A stretch of DNA of 57,457 bases from Deltaproteobacteria bacterium. Its GTDB lineage: Bacteria > Desulfobacterota > Syntrophobacteria > BM002. The stretch covers positions 1-57,457 of the forward strand of contig JAFDGZ010000010.1 in NCBI GenBank assembly GCA_019309045.1. The letters run 5' to 3'. The notes under the pieces were generated by a model, which had not been told where the DNA came from, did no database searches, and worked only from the letters and a program-made list of their open reading frames with translations. This document shows, piece by piece, positions 18,938 to 27,197 of this stretch; position 1 is the first letter of the stretch, and each line of letters begins with the position of its first letter. The position numbers were made by a program, and so were the translations under genes.

Positions 18938-19966
18938 TTACGCCGAAAAGAGGTGCTGCATAATAGTCAGGGCGGCTTCTATGTCTGCAGAGCTCACGTC
19001 GAGATGAGTTACAGCCCGCACCGTCCTTGGTCCGAAGGGAATCATCAACACGCCCTGTGCAGCGATTTTTTCCACGAAGTCGGCAGCGCTCAGACCGGTC
19101 TCTGTTACGTCGAACATGACGATGTTGGTGACTACCGCCTCCTCCTCCAGTTGAATGCCCGGCAGCCGGGAAAGACCTGCGGCAAGCTGCTTAGCCTTCT
19201 GGTGATCTTCGCTCAAGCGCTGTAGATTATGGTCCAGGGCATAGAGGCCGGCTGCCGCCAGAATGCCAACCTGACGCATGCCGCCGCCCAGCATTTTGCG
19301 AATCTTGCGGGCCCTGTCAATGAAGGAGACAGAGCCGCAGAGCACCGAACCTGCCGGCGCCCCGAGACCCTTGGAAAGGGACACACAGACGCTGTCAGCA
19401 TAGTTGGCCAGGGCAGCAGGCTCAATGCCGCTTGCCTGGGCAGCATTGAAGAGGCGAGCACCGTCCAGGTGCACTGCCAGGCCGTGCTCCCTGGCTGTCT
19501 GGTAGATTGCCCGCAGCTCCTCCTTGGGATAGATGCTGCCGCCTCCTCGATTGTGCGAATTTTCCAGACAAACCAGCCGAGAGACCGGGTGGTGAATGTC
19601 CGGCGGCCGGATGGCAGCGGCAACCGACTCAGCGGAGAGGATGCCTCTATTTCCGGGGAGACAGCGAAACTGACCGCCGGAAATCACCGCTGTTGCGCCG
19701 CACTCGTAAAAGAAGATATGAGCATTGTCGTCGATGATCACCTCGTCGCCTGGTTGAATGTGGCTCTTTATGGCGACCTGGTTGGCCATGGTGCCCGAGG
19801 GCAGGAAAAGGCCGGCTTCCTTGCCGAGAAGCGCCGCCATTCTTTCCTGCAGGAGATTCACGGTTGGGTCCTCACCAAAGACGTCATCTCCCACCTCTGC
19901 GGCAGCCATGGCCTGCCGCATGGCCTGCTGCGGTCTGGTAACGGTATCACTGCGAAGATCTATCAT
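18938..19966 (-). CDS. ltaE: Low-specificity L-threonine aldolase
   Basis: A 342-residue PLP enzyme cleaving threonine or allo-threonine to glycine and acetaldehyde. It begins [20 protein letters not shown], contains [10 protein letters not shown] and [21 protein letters not shown] with the cofactor-contacting Asp, and the PLP lysine K199 in SLSKGLGAP. It is the first gene of a likely minus-strand operon and diverges from the crotonase gene across a 246-bp spacer. The start follows GAGAGAGA. Confidence 0.93.
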   Translation of the reverse strand: MIDLRSDTVTRPQQAMRQAMAAAEVGDDVFGEDPTVNLLQERMAALLGKEAGLFLPSGTMANQVAIKSHIQPGDEVIIDDNAHIFFYECGATAVISGGQFRCLPGNRGILSAESVAAAIRPPDIHHPVSRLVCLENSHNRGGGSIYPKEELRAIYQTAREHGLAVHLDGARLFNAAQASGIEPAALANYADSVCVSLSKGLGAPAGSVLCGSVSFIDRARKIRKMLGGGMRQVGILAAAGLYALDHNLQRLSEDHQKAKQLAAGLSRLPGIQLEEEAVVTNIVMFDVTETGLSAADFVEKIAAQGVLMIPFGPRTVRAVTHLDVSSADIEAALTIMQHLFSA

Positions 19967-20083
19967 TGTCTCTCTCTGCGATTGGCTCAGCTGGCATCAT
20001 GTGAGCACAGTGGTTTTGCTGCTGATTTGCACCCATTAGGGTTACCACAGGTGCTGCAGTGAGTCAATTGAACAAGCTCGCTC

Positions 20084-20112
20084 TTGACATAACCGCCCAT
20101 TTGCACTCTTAT
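20084..20112 (+). promoter_or_regulatory. Sigma-70-type promoter for the crotonase gene
   Basis: A consensus -35 TTGACA (20084-20089) is followed by a 17-bp spacer and TCTTAT (20107-20112). It points to the gene at 20213, about 100 bp downstream, in the divergent spacer with ltaE. Confidence 0.65.
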
Positions 20113-20212
20113 GGTTTGATCTGCTCCGGGGGGCTGCTGCTGCTCTAATTGAGGGAAAATACTTGCCCCCGGAAAGGCATGCCCAACAATTGAATGCCAA
20201 TGGAGGTGAAAG

Positions 20213-21004
20213 ATGACCTATGAGAACATTCTGTTCGAGGTGGAAGATGGCATTGCTGTTCTGACCTTCAATCGGCCTGCTGTGCTCAATGCCCTGACCG
20301 TCGGCACTATCGAGGAGCTGGGTCATGCTGTGCAGCAGGTTGCCGCCAGCGAAGAGATTAGGGTGCTCGTCCTCACCGGAGCAGGCGAGCGCGCCTTTGT
20401 TGCCGGGGCGGACATCAACGAGCTGCGATCCATGAATGCCGTGGCTGCCAGGCATTTTGCCGCGCAGGGCCAGAAGATCCTTTTCGAGCTGGAGAACCTG
20501 GCCATTCCGGTGATCGCCTCGGTAAACGGCTTTGCCCTGGGTGGAGGCTGTGAGATTGCCATGGCCTGTGATTTCATCTACGCCGCGGAAACCGCCAAAT
20601 TCGGGCAGCCGGAGATCAATCTCGGCATCATTCCGGGTTTTGGTGGGACGCAGCGTCTGCTGAGACTGGTGGGCAGGGCCATGGCAAAGGAGCTCTGCCT
20701 GACTGGCGCCATGATCACCGCATCTGAAGCTAAAGAGATAGGCCTGGTGAACAGGGTGTTTCCCCTGGAGAAGCTCGGAGAGGAAACCAGAAAGGCTGCC
20801 AGCCTCATGGCTGCCAAGGGCAGGGTGGCCACCAGGGCGGTGAAGCAGGTGATCGACAGGGGCATGGATGCTGATCTGCAAACTGCCTGCGCCCTGGAGA
20901 TGGAAGCATTCGCTCTTTGCTTTGCCAGCGAAGACGCCGGGGAAGGGCTGCAGGCCTTTCTGGAGAAGAGGAAGCCGAAGTTCAGCGGCACTCTGAAAAA
21001 ATAG
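20213..21004 (+). CDS. Enoyl-CoA hydratase/isomerase (crotonase) family protein
   Basis: A 263-residue crotonase. The first oxyanion-hole segment is AFVAGADINEL, the second VNGFALGGGCEIAMACD. Both catalytic-type glutamates are present, in GGGCEIA and in FGQPEINLGIIPGFGGTQRL, so true 2-enoyl-CoA hydratase activity is likely, probably on short-chain substrates. No thiolase or acyl-CoA dehydrogenase adjoins it, so the pathway is open. The start is strongly marked by GGAGGTGA. It is followed at 129 bp by a ROK kinase gene on the same strand. Confidence 0.93.
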   Translation: MTYENILFEVEDGIAVLTFNRPAVLNALTVGTIEELGHAVQQVAASEEIRVLVLTGAGERAFVAGADINELRSMNAVAARHFAAQGQKILFELENLAIPVIASVNGFALGGGCEIAMACDFIYAAETAKFGQPEINLGIIPGFGGTQRLLRLVGRAMAKELCLTGAMITASEAKEIGLVNRVFPLEKLGEETRKAASLMAAKGRVATRAVKQVIDRGMDADLQTACALEMEAFALCFASEDAGEGLQAFLEKRKPKFSGTLKK

Positions 21005-21133
21005 CTGGCGCGGAGCTGCGGTACTGCACACAGGGAAAGCCGCCTGCGGTGGGAACCATTCCAGACTGCTGCCGTCATGTGCCGCAGCGTTCCTACTTTG
21101 CAGATGGCAGGCGATCAGGGAGGAAAGCTTCAT

Positions 21134-22102
21134 ATGAGCAGAGTACGACAGCTGGTCATTGGTGTTGATCTGGGTGGCACCAATATCAAGATCGGCCTGG
21201 TGGATCCGCAGGAGGAACTGCTCCTGGAGCGAGCCCGGCTGAAGACTCTGGCAGAGAGAGGTCCGGAGGCCATAGTTGACGAACTCGCCGACAAGCTGCA
21301 CCTCCTGCGGCAAACAGCTCATGAGCGGGGCTGGCAGGTTACCGCAGTGGGCATGGGCTCTGCCGGCGTCATCGATTCTCGCAGGGGAGTGGTCCTGACC
21401 TCTCCCAATCTCCCCGGTTGGCACGAATATCCTCTGGGGCCTCGGCTGCGGGAGCTGCTCGGTTTGCCGGTTGTAGTGGAAAATGACGTCAACTGCATTG
21501 GCTGTGGTGAGTACTGGCTCGGGGCAGGCAGGCAGCTGTCGAGGTTTGTTTGCATTGCCCTGGGCACGGGTGTGGGCGGCTGCCTCATGATTGACGGCAA
21601 CATCTGGCAGGGAGAAGAGTGCAGTGCAGGGGAGATCGGCCATCTGACTATTCTTCCTGAGGGCGACAGGTGCCTCTGCGGCAATAGAGGGTGCCTGGAA
21701 ACCCTGGCCTCAGCTTCATGGTTGGTCCGCAGGGCTGAAGACCGTCTGCGGCGGGGAGAGAGCAGCACTCTGGCACAGGAGCTCCACAAGCCGGCCGGGT
21801 TGAGCGCTGAAGCCATCTACCAGGCGGCAATGAAAAACGATGCACTGGCCCGGGATTTACTCGGTCTGGCGGGCAAGAGTCTGGCCATTGCCATTGCCAA
21901 TGTGGTGCATCTTCTGGGAATTAGAAACACGCTAATCGTCGGCGGCATGGCCAGCGCCTGGGAGTCATTCATCGGTCCTCTTCGAGCCGAGCTGCAGGAG
22001 CGGCTCACCCTGGTGCCTGTTGACGAGGTAAGAGTTATCAGGGGACAACTGGGAGATGACGCCGGCATCCTTGGCGCTGCCTATCTGGCTTGCAGGTTGT
22101 AG
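21134..22102 (+). CDS. ROK-family sugar kinase, probably glucokinase
   Basis: A 322-residue kinase. The phosphate-binding motif VIGVDLGGTNIK is at the N-terminus, catalytic Asp lies in VVVENDVNC, phosphate-2 is ALGTGVGGC, and the ROK zinc motif runs from GHLTILP to CLCGNRGCLETL. This set is typical of bacterial ROK glucokinases rather than repressors, since no DNA-binding domain is present. The frame opens at 21077, but ATG 21134 follows AGGGAGGAAAG and begins MSRVRQLVIG. It is followed by 600 bp of dispersed repeats. Confidence 0.88.
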   Translation: MSRVRQLVIGVDLGGTNIKIGLVDPQEELLLERARLKTLAERGPEAIVDELADKLHLLRQTAHERGWQVTAVGMGSAGVIDSRRGVVLTSPNLPGWHEYPLGPRLRELLGLPVVVENDVNCIGCGEYWLGAGRQLSRFVCIALGTGVGGCLMIDGNIWQGEECSAGEIGHLTILPEGDRCLCGNRGCLETLASASWLVRRAEDRLRRGESSTLAQELHKPAGLSAEAIYQAAMKNDALARDLLGLAGKSLAIAIANVVHLLGIRNTLIVGGMASAWESFIGPLRAELQERLTLVPVDEVRVIRGQLGDDAGILGAAYLACRL

Positions 22103-22420
22103 GGTTGTCGGTTATCAGTTATCAGGTTCAGCAGGCAGGTTATGGCAACAGGTCGGTAGCCGCAGGCTTCAGCCTGCGTTGCCTGTCATGGAGGGGATGT
22201 TGGTTATCAGTTATCAGTTATTGGTTATCAGGTTCAGGAACCAGTCCAAGGCAACGAGATGGTAGCCGCAGGCTTCAGCCTGCGTTGCCCTGTGTTGATA
22301 TCGATTCCGAAAAGCAGTTGAGCCATGGCACCATTTGTTATAGTGGCCGCAGAGGCGAAACCTGAAGATTGAGACTAACGAACGAAGGGTGAAGGGGGTG
22401 CACTTTCATTTTGCCATCAG
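22103..22420 (+). repeat. Truncated MITE-like copies and GATAACTG-type octamer tracts
   Basis: This gene-free stretch holds two partial copies of the 239-bp repeat described at 34136. Each has the palindrome GCAGGCTTCAGCCTGC (near 22160 and 22270); the second ends with the right terminal repeat (22397-22420, GGTGCACTTTCATTTTGCC then ATCAG). Between them are tandem GTTATCA-type octamers around 22110-22125 and 22203-22232. No left terminal repeat is seen, so both look truncated. Confidence 0.75.
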
Positions 22421-22672
22421 CCGTTATCAGTTATCAGTTATCAGGTTCGGGAACCAGTTCAAGGCAACAGGTCGGTAGCCGCAGGCTTCAGCCTGCGTTG
22501 TCCTGTGTTGAAATCTATTCCGGCAAGCAATCGCGCCATGGCGCCATTGTAATACTGGCAGCTGGCTCAGCTTCAGGTTAGCCGCCAGCAATCGGCTGGT
22601 GAAAGGGGTGCACTTTCATTTTGCCATTAACCGATAACCGATAACCGACAACTGATAACGGTTTCCCACAAG
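22421..22672 (+). repeat. Partial MITE-like copy lacking its left end
   Basis: After a TTATCAGT octamer tract, this copy carries the GCAGGCTTCAGCCTGC palindrome, the inner palindrome GCGCCATGGCGC, the GCCGCCAGCAATCGGCTGG block and the right terminal repeat at 22607-22630. It then runs into GATAACCGATAACCGA tandem octamers. It is directly appended to the preceding truncated copies, making a repeat mosaic between the ROK kinase and bS21 genes. Confidence 0.75.
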
Positions 22673-22698
22673 GAATGAAGCGTCTCGAATTCCAAGGG

Positions 22699-22727
22699 TT
22701 GCAACTTGGTTGGCGATGTGTTACATA
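22699..22727 (+). promoter_or_regulatory. Promoter for the bS21 transcription unit
   Basis: TTGCAA (22699-22704), a 17-bp spacer and TACATA (22722-22727) fit a sigma-70 promoter. It would give a leader of roughly 155 nt before the bS21 start, ending in a terminator-like hairpin. Confidence 0.55.
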
Positions 22728-22834
22728 TGGGCATCTAAAAGGGCCTTGGCGCCAGTGGCGACTTTTTGGACTTAACCTTGCATGTAGGGGAAGGGTTCGG
22801 AAGGAGAAACTGCATATTCAGCAAAAAAGGCAGC

Positions 22835-22868
22835 AAGGCCCCGCTAGAAAAAGGGGTTTTTTTGTTTT
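22835..22868 (+). terminator. Terminator-like attenuator just before the bS21 ribosome-binding site
   Basis: AAGGCCCC (22835-22842) pairs with GGGGTTTT (22853-22860), including two G-U pairs, around a 10-nt loop, and is followed by TTTGTTTT. The T-rich end is only about 4 nt from the GAGAGGTGA ribosome-binding site of the next gene. No gene precedes it on this transcript, so it is placed to attenuate bS21 rather than to end an upstream operon. Confidence 0.65.
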
Positions 22869-22889
22869 GAAAGAGAGGTGAACAGTTGA

Positions 22890-23081
22890 ATGGCAGGTTC
22901 AGAGACTGAGTCTTTAGAGAAGAAGATAAAGAAGCTGCGTAAGGACTTTCAAAAGAATGTGCAACCTGCGCTCCGCCGGCATACCTATTACCTGAGCAAG
23001 AGCGAACGCCGGCGCATAAAGCGCAAGAAGGCAATCAAGAGAATTCAAAGGAGACAGAGGCGCTATCAGTCAGCAGCTTAG
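22890..23081 (+). CDS. rpsU: Ribosomal protein bS21 homologue
   Basis: A 63-residue, very basic protein matching bS21 in length and layout: an N-terminal helix (SLEKKIKKLRKDFQKNVQPA), a tyrosine-containing turn (RRHTYYLSKSERR) and a long Arg/Lys helix ending RRQRRYQSAA. bS21 sits near the anti-Shine-Dalgarno end of 16S rRNA and affects initiation. The ATG follows GAGAGGTGA by 8 nt. It is monocistronic here and preceded by an attenuator-like hairpin. Sequence similarity is compositional as much as specific, so confidence is a little below that of the operon proteins. Confidence 0.82.
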   Translation: MAGSETESLEKKIKKLRKDFQKNVQPALRRHTYYLSKSERRRIKRKKAIKRIQRRQRRYQSAA

Positions 23082-23107
23082 TTTTGCTATTGACTAAGAG
23101 CGGGCTG

Positions 23108-23153
23108 GTGTACATTGCGGGGGCGCAATTGCGCCTGAGCACTGGGTGTACAC
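23108..23153. repeat. Nested inverted repeats between convergent genes
   Basis: GTGTACA (23108-23114) and TGTACAC (23147-23153) form a perfect inverted pair that encloses the 14-bp palindrome GGCGCAATTGCGCC (23122-23135). The element lies in the 91-bp gap between bS21 and the converging gene at 23173. It could serve as a bidirectional terminator, though no T-run adjoins it, or as a protein-binding site. Confidence 0.5.
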
Positions 23154-23172
23154 ATTCTCCGACGAGCGGGGA

Positions 23173-23580
23173 CTACTGGTTTTCGGATTTGTCGGTGCTC
23201 CAGGATTTTCGCTTCTGGAGATCGGCATATTCTTTCAATAGATAGCGAGAGGGGAATTTGGCATTGCCAAGATAGGCGAGCATGTTCCCCTTGACCCGCT
23301 GTACGAGGCCGGCAAGAACCTTCTCTACATCTCGCGCGTCCACGAAATGACGAACCTTCTCCTGGACGAACACCAGGTGGCTGCCGTAAAGGGAGGCCAT
23401 TTCTTCATAGGCGTGTTCGCCATTTTGGTGGCTGGCAAAGAATTCCTGCCGGAGAGGGACCTCGATCCTCGCCTGGAGTGAGACCAGCCAGCGATCGCCA
23501 GCCAGGGGGCGTGATTGGTCGTGCAACTCCAGAGTCAAACCATTGGGTAACTCAATAGTTTCAATAAGCCTATCAGCCAT
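23173..23580 (-). CDS. Conserved hypothetical protein
   Basis: A 135-residue soluble protein starting MADRLIETIELPNGLTLELH, followed by a DRWLVSLQARIEVPL segment and a mostly helical C-terminus rich in charged residues. No catalytic motif, Cys cluster or membrane segment is seen. Similar short proteins are, to my recollection, found in deltaproteobacterial genomes. The frame extends further upstream to 23691 but that part looks non-coding; ATG 23580 is chosen although its ribosome-binding site is weak. It converges on bS21. Confidence 0.65.
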   Translation of the reverse strand: MADRLIETIELPNGLTLELHDQSRPLAGDRWLVSLQARIEVPLRQEFFASHQNGEHAYEEMASLYGSHLVFVQEKVRHFVDARDVEKVLAGLVQRVKGNMLAYLGNAKFPSRYLLKEYADLQKRKSWSTDKSENQ

Positions 23581-23794
23581 GTTTGGCGCTCGCCTAGTCT
23601 CGCTGTAGGGTTGCCAGGGGCGCCTCGTGCAAGAGAACCTCTTGCCGGACGGACCAGGGGTTCTGGTGCAGCCCCAAATCTCTGCTTGCATGACATGGGG
23701 TTTTTATATCAACTGGGATATTCAGCAAGACTAGCGTAGAATCCATGTATACACAAGTGAAAATTATGCCAACCTCTGCAGGGAGTTAGCCGGG

Positions 23795-23841
23795 ACAGGC
23801 CACTGCCAGGCGCCATGAGGATTTGCATCAGGGGCCTGTCA
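23795..23841 (+). other. Inverted repeat in the porC leader
   Basis: GACAGGCC (23795-23802) is mirrored by GGCCTGTC (23834-23841), ending 20 bp before the porC ATG. In RNA it would form an 8-bp stem just upstream of a start codon that lacks a good ribosome-binding site. The rest of the 281-bp gap from 23581 shows no clear promoter. Confidence 0.4.
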
Positions 23842-23861
23842 AATAGAAGCACGAGTAGATT

Positions 23862-24461
23862 ATGACGACAGCACAGGGAAAACAGAAAGTATATACGGTT
23901 ACCTGGCATGGCCGCGGCGGACAGGGAGGCGTGACAGCGGCCATGATTCTGGCTGAGGCTGCTTACCTGGACGGGTACCAGGGCGTGGCAGCGGCGCCTT
24001 TTTTTGGAGTCGAGCGCCGCGGCGCCCCAATCACAGCTTCAACCAGGATAGCCCGGGAGCGCTTGCGGACAGTTATTCAGGAGAAAGAGGCGGATGTGGT
24101 GCTGGTCCTGGACGAACGTTTGATTCGCACGGCCAACGTACTGGCTGGCCTGAAAAAGGAAGGGCTCCTCATTGTCAACAGCGCTCATCCGCCGGAGGCT
24201 GTATGTCAGCAGGGCGGCATAGTGGTGGCTACCTCAGATGCCAGCGGCGTGGCCAGAAAAATAGGTCTGACAGTTGCGGGGACAGTGCTGGTGAATACTG
24301 CCATGCTCGGCGCCTTCTGCCGGGCGACTGGCCTGGTTAGCATGGAAAGTCTGACAGAGGCGATCAAACAGAACTTCAATGACAGAGCAGCCAGGCTCAA
24401 TATCGAGGGCGCCCGCTTGACATTTGCACAAACTCAGATTGACGGCTCGTGGCAGCCGTGA
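23862..24461 (+). CDS. porC: 2-oxoacid:ferredoxin oxidoreductase, gamma subunit
   Basis: A 199-residue subunit of an oxygen-sensitive enzyme that oxidises pyruvate or another 2-oxoacid to acyl-CoA while reducing ferredoxin. The family hallmark VTWHGRGGQGGVTAA is at residues 13-27, followed by FFGVERRGAPITASTRI and VLVNTAMLGAFCRATGLV. It is first in a gamma-delta-alpha-beta cluster, the order of four-subunit POR/VOR enzymes. Pyruvate is the likeliest substrate from overall resemblance, but branched-chain 2-oxoacids cannot be excluded. Confidence 0.92.
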   Translation: MTTAQGKQKVYTVTWHGRGGQGGVTAAMILAEAAYLDGYQGVAAAPFFGVERRGAPITASTRIARERLRTVIQEKEADVVLVLDERLIRTANVLAGLKKEGLLIVNSAHPPEAVCQQGGIVVATSDASGVARKIGLTVAGTVLVNTAMLGAFCRATGLVSMESLTEAIKQNFNDRAARLNIEGARLTFAQTQIDGSWQP

Positions 24462-24509
24462 CCAGGAGGCGGGCTCGGCACTGCTCCTGCGCCTGAGAGG
24501 AATTTCTCC

Positions 24510-24860
24510 ATGGCAAAGAAAAGAGATCATTTTACCGTTGCCTGCGCCACTTTGATGCGGGGCGAAGCTGGCAAGACCGGGGAATGGCGCTTCGAACGTC
24601 CTGTAGTTGACCACAGCAAATGCATCTCGGCCAAGACAGGAAAGCAGAGCTGCTTTCTCTGCTGGCTCTACTGTCCAGAGGCCTGCATCGACAGAAAGGC
24701 GCCAGTAGAAATCGATCTTGTCTATTGCAAAGGGTGCGGCATCTGTGCAGAGGAGTGTCCTGCTGATGCCATTCACATGGAAACTGAGGAACAGTTTCTC
24801 GATGTACTATGTGACGGCGAGCATGGCCCGGGTCATGCTGCCTCTGCACAGGGCGATTGA
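24510..24860 (+). CDS. porD: 2-oxoacid:ferredoxin oxidoreductase, delta (ferredoxin) subunit
   Basis: A 116-residue two-cluster ferredoxin subunit passing electrons from the alpha/beta core to soluble ferredoxin. The second [4Fe-4S] motif is regular: C73-x2-C76-x2-C79-x3-C83-P. The first is unusual: C38 is nine residues from C48, followed by C51 and C55-P, that is C-x9-C-x2-C-x3-CP in place of C-x2-C-x2-C-x3-CP, a seven-residue insertion (SAKTGKQ). The N-terminal WRFERPVVDHSKC resembles the usual PorD start. ATG 24510 is 48 bp after porC. Confidence 0.9.
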   Translation: MAKKRDHFTVACATLMRGEAGKTGEWRFERPVVDHSKCISAKTGKQSCFLCWLYCPEACIDRKAPVEIDLVYCKGCGICAEECPADAIHMETEEQFLDVLCDGEHGPGHAASAQGD

Positions 24861-24927
24861 GGCGTCCTGCAAAGCAAGTGGACATCAGCCGTATTTGCTG
24901 GTAAGGCCACGTACAAGGATATATGGT

Positions 24928-26124
24928 ATGGGAATGGTTAAGATTTTGAACGGCAGTGAAGCGGCTGCCACCGGTGCCAGGCTCTGCCGAGTGCAGGTAG
25001 TGGCTGCCTATCCCATAACACCCCAGTCCAAGATACCCGAGACTCTGGCAAAATATGTAGAAACCGGACAGATGCAGGCCGAGTTCATTAGAGTGGAAAG
25101 TGAGCATAGCGCCCTTACCGTGTGTATTTCTGCTTCCACTGTAGGGGCGCGGGCCTTTACCGCCACTGCTGCTAATGGACTCGCCTACATGCATGAACAA
25201 CTGCACTGGGCCGCAGGGGCAAGACTTCCTATTGTACTGGCCCTGGCAAACCGGGGTCTGGGTGCTCCATGGACCATTTTCAATGATATGCAGGACTCTA
25301 TTTCTCAAAGAGACACTGGCTGGATGCAGGTGTACTGCAGGGACAACCAGGAAATCCTGGACAGCATTATCATGGCCTACAGGATCGCCGAACAGATCCA
25401 TGTGCCAATGATGGTCTGTTTTGACGGCTTTGTGCTGTCCCATACCTCCATGCCGGTGGAGATCCCGGAGCAGTCCGAGGTTGACAGATACCTGCCGCCA
25501 TATGAACCTCACATCCCAATTCACGGCAGTGAACCCATCAATGTGAATCCGGTCATGTTGGCCGAACCCAGAGCCAATGCCCAGGGGGAACTGTGTCCCA
25601 GCTACATGGGGTTTCGCTTGAGGCTGCAAGAAGCTCTGCAGGATGCCGGGGAGACCATCCTCACGGCGGCGGAGGAGTTCTACCAGGTTTTTGGCCGGGA
25701 CTACCGTCATTTTGTCTGGGAATACCGTAATGACGATGCCGAAATAGTCCTCCTCACCATGGGCTCGCTGGCCAATGAAGCAGCCCTGGCCGTTGACATT
25801 CTTCGTGATAGAGGATGCAGGGCGGCGGTAGTGGCCCTGCGGCTATTTCGTCCCTTTCCCGCCGAGGAGCTGCGGCGGGCCCTGGAGAACGCCAAGCATG
25901 TTGTCGTCTTCGACAAGAATGTCAGCTACGGTCTGGAAGGCGCCACCTGCACCGAGACCAAAGCAGCGTTGTTTGACGGCGGCCTGCATCCTGTGGTGAC
26001 CAACTATATCGTAGGACTGGGCGGCAAGAATGTGGACGTCGCCGACCTCACCGAGGCAACCTTGCAGGCGGTGCAGGGCAAGAATCGATCTGATGGCCCC
26101 ATATGGCTGGGTGTGGCTGTGTAG
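24928..26124 (+). CDS. porA: 2-oxoacid:ferredoxin oxidoreductase, alpha subunit
   Basis: A 398-residue subunit forming part of the TPP-containing catalytic core. Visible motifs are LNGSEAAATGARLCRVQVV, then AAYPITPQSKIPETLA with the typical YPITPQ, FIRVESEHSAL, TATAANGLAYMHEQLHWAAG and, in the C-terminal domain, RLFRPFPAEEL. The frame is open from 24718 through porD, but ATG 24928, 7 nt after AAGGAT, gives the conserved start. A 140-bp gap precedes porB. Confidence 0.93.
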   Translation: MGMVKILNGSEAAATGARLCRVQVVAAYPITPQSKIPETLAKYVETGQMQAEFIRVESEHSALTVCISASTVGARAFTATAANGLAYMHEQLHWAAGARLPIVLALANRGLGAPWTIFNDMQDSISQRDTGWMQVYCRDNQEILDSIIMAYRIAEQIHVPMMVCFDGFVLSHTSMPVEIPEQSEVDRYLPPYEPHIPIHGSEPINVNPVMLAEPRANAQGELCPSYMGFRLRLQEALQDAGETILTAAEEFYQVFGRDYRHFVWEYRNDDAEIVLLTMGSLANEAALAVDILRDRGCRAAVVALRLFRPFPAEELRRALENAKHVVVFDKNVSYGLEGATCTETKAALFDGGLHPVVTNYIVGLGGKNVDVADLTEATLQAVQGKNRSDGPIWLGVAV

Positions 26125-26264
26125 GCAACAGCAGTGCCCAGGGGAGGCTTCACCCGCAGCAGCGCCCCGCGGCTTGCTCGAGACCCTGGGGCCGCATATG
26201 GTTGAGGTGAGTCAAGCGATACTGATCAATACGAATACCTATACCTGAGAACAGAGGCAGCATT

Positions 26265-27197
26265 ATGGCCACCAACGTGTTACAGCTTCCCGAAGAGGAA
26301 TACATTCTGCCAGGAACAAGGTCATGCTCGGGCTGCGGTCTGGCCCTGGCATATCGCCACATTCTCAAGGCCCTGGGGCAGAAGACCATATTGACCATAC
26401 CTGCCTCCTGTCTGACGGTTCTTCACGGCCTCTACCCGAGCACTTCTGTAAAGCTTTCCAATATAAACACCGCCTTTGCCACCACGGCAGCCTCGGCGAG
26501 CGGTATTGTTGCCGCCCTCAAAGCCCTGGGGAAGACAGATTTCACCGTGGTGGGGGTGGCAGGCGACGGCGGCACCTATGACATTGGCATTCAGGCCCTG
26601 AGCGCAGCTGCGGAGCGCAACACAGATTTCATCTATATCTGCTACGACAACGAGGGCTACATGAATACCGGCACCCAGCGCTCCAGCGCTACCCCCATGG
26701 GCGCCTTTACCACCACAACGCCAACCACCAAGCTGGAGCACAAGAAAGATATGCTGGCCATCATGGAAGCGCACGGCATTCCTTATATTGCCTCAGCCTC
26801 GGCAGCATACCCTCTCGATCTCTATGACAAGGTCAAAAAGGCAAAGACTATCCGCGGCACCCGTTTCATCCTGGTCAACGTGCCCTGCTCACCAGGCTGG
26901 GGCTTTCCGACCCGGGATGTGGTAAAGCTGGGGAAGCTGGCGATTGACACTGCCATGTGCGTGCTCCACGAGGTGGAAGACGGCGTGTTCCGGCTCACCG
27001 GCAGGAGCCGGGCCATGGCGAGGAGCAGCAAGAAAAAGCCCGTTGCCGACTATTTGAAGATGCAGGGCCGCTTTCGCCACATCGACGCCGAACACATTGA
27101 TCTGCTCCAGGAGTGGCTGGATCAGCGCTGGACTCGTTATGTGGCCAGACACCAACTCTGCGAAGGCGGCGCTGAGGCCAGCAAGGCAGGAGAATGA
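26265..27197 (+). CDS. porB: 2-oxoacid:ferredoxin oxidoreductase, beta subunit
   Basis: A 310-residue subunit binding TPP and one [4Fe-4S] cluster. Cluster cysteines are in SCSGCGLALAYRH, IPASCLTVL and VPCSPGWGF. The TPP/Mg motif is VGVAGDGGTYDIG with the downstream YDNEGYMNTGTQRSS. The C-terminal 60 residues are charged and less typical. Its stop overlaps the next start by 4 nt (ATGA, 27194-27197), tying the YkgJ-type protein to this enzyme. Confidence 0.93.
   Translation: MATNVLQLPEEEYILPGTRSCSGCGLALAYRHILKALGQKTILTIPASCLTVLHGLYPSTSVKLSNINTAFATTAASASGIVAALKALGKTDFTVVGVAGDGGTYDIGIQALSAAAERNTDFIYICYDNEGYMNTGTQRSSATPMGAFTTTTPTTKLEHKKDMLAIMEAHGIPYIASASAAYPLDLYDKVKKAKTIRGTRFILVNVPCSPGWGFPTRDVVKLGKLAIDTAMCVLHEVEDGVFRLTGRSRAMARSSKKKPVADYLKMQGRFRHIDAEHIDLLQEWLDQRWTRYVARHQLCEGGAEASKAGE

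Noticed and set aside
18234-19225. Long plus-strand frames antisense to ltaE and the SAM hydrolase
   Set aside because: The minus-strand genes are complete, conserved enzymes; the antisense frame has no motif.
20042-21643. 533-residue minus-strand frame antisense to the crotonase and ROK kinase
   Set aside because: Very long, but both + strand genes carry complete catalytic motifs and good starts; the antisense product is Gln/His-rich and family-less.
22103-22672. CRISPR array
   Set aside because: The repeats are irregularly spaced, differ in length and carry terminal inverted repeats; no cas gene is nearby.
22675-22881. Possible 68-residue gene before bS21
   Set aside because: It overlaps the predicted promoter and the attenuator hairpin, and its sequence has no protein-like features.
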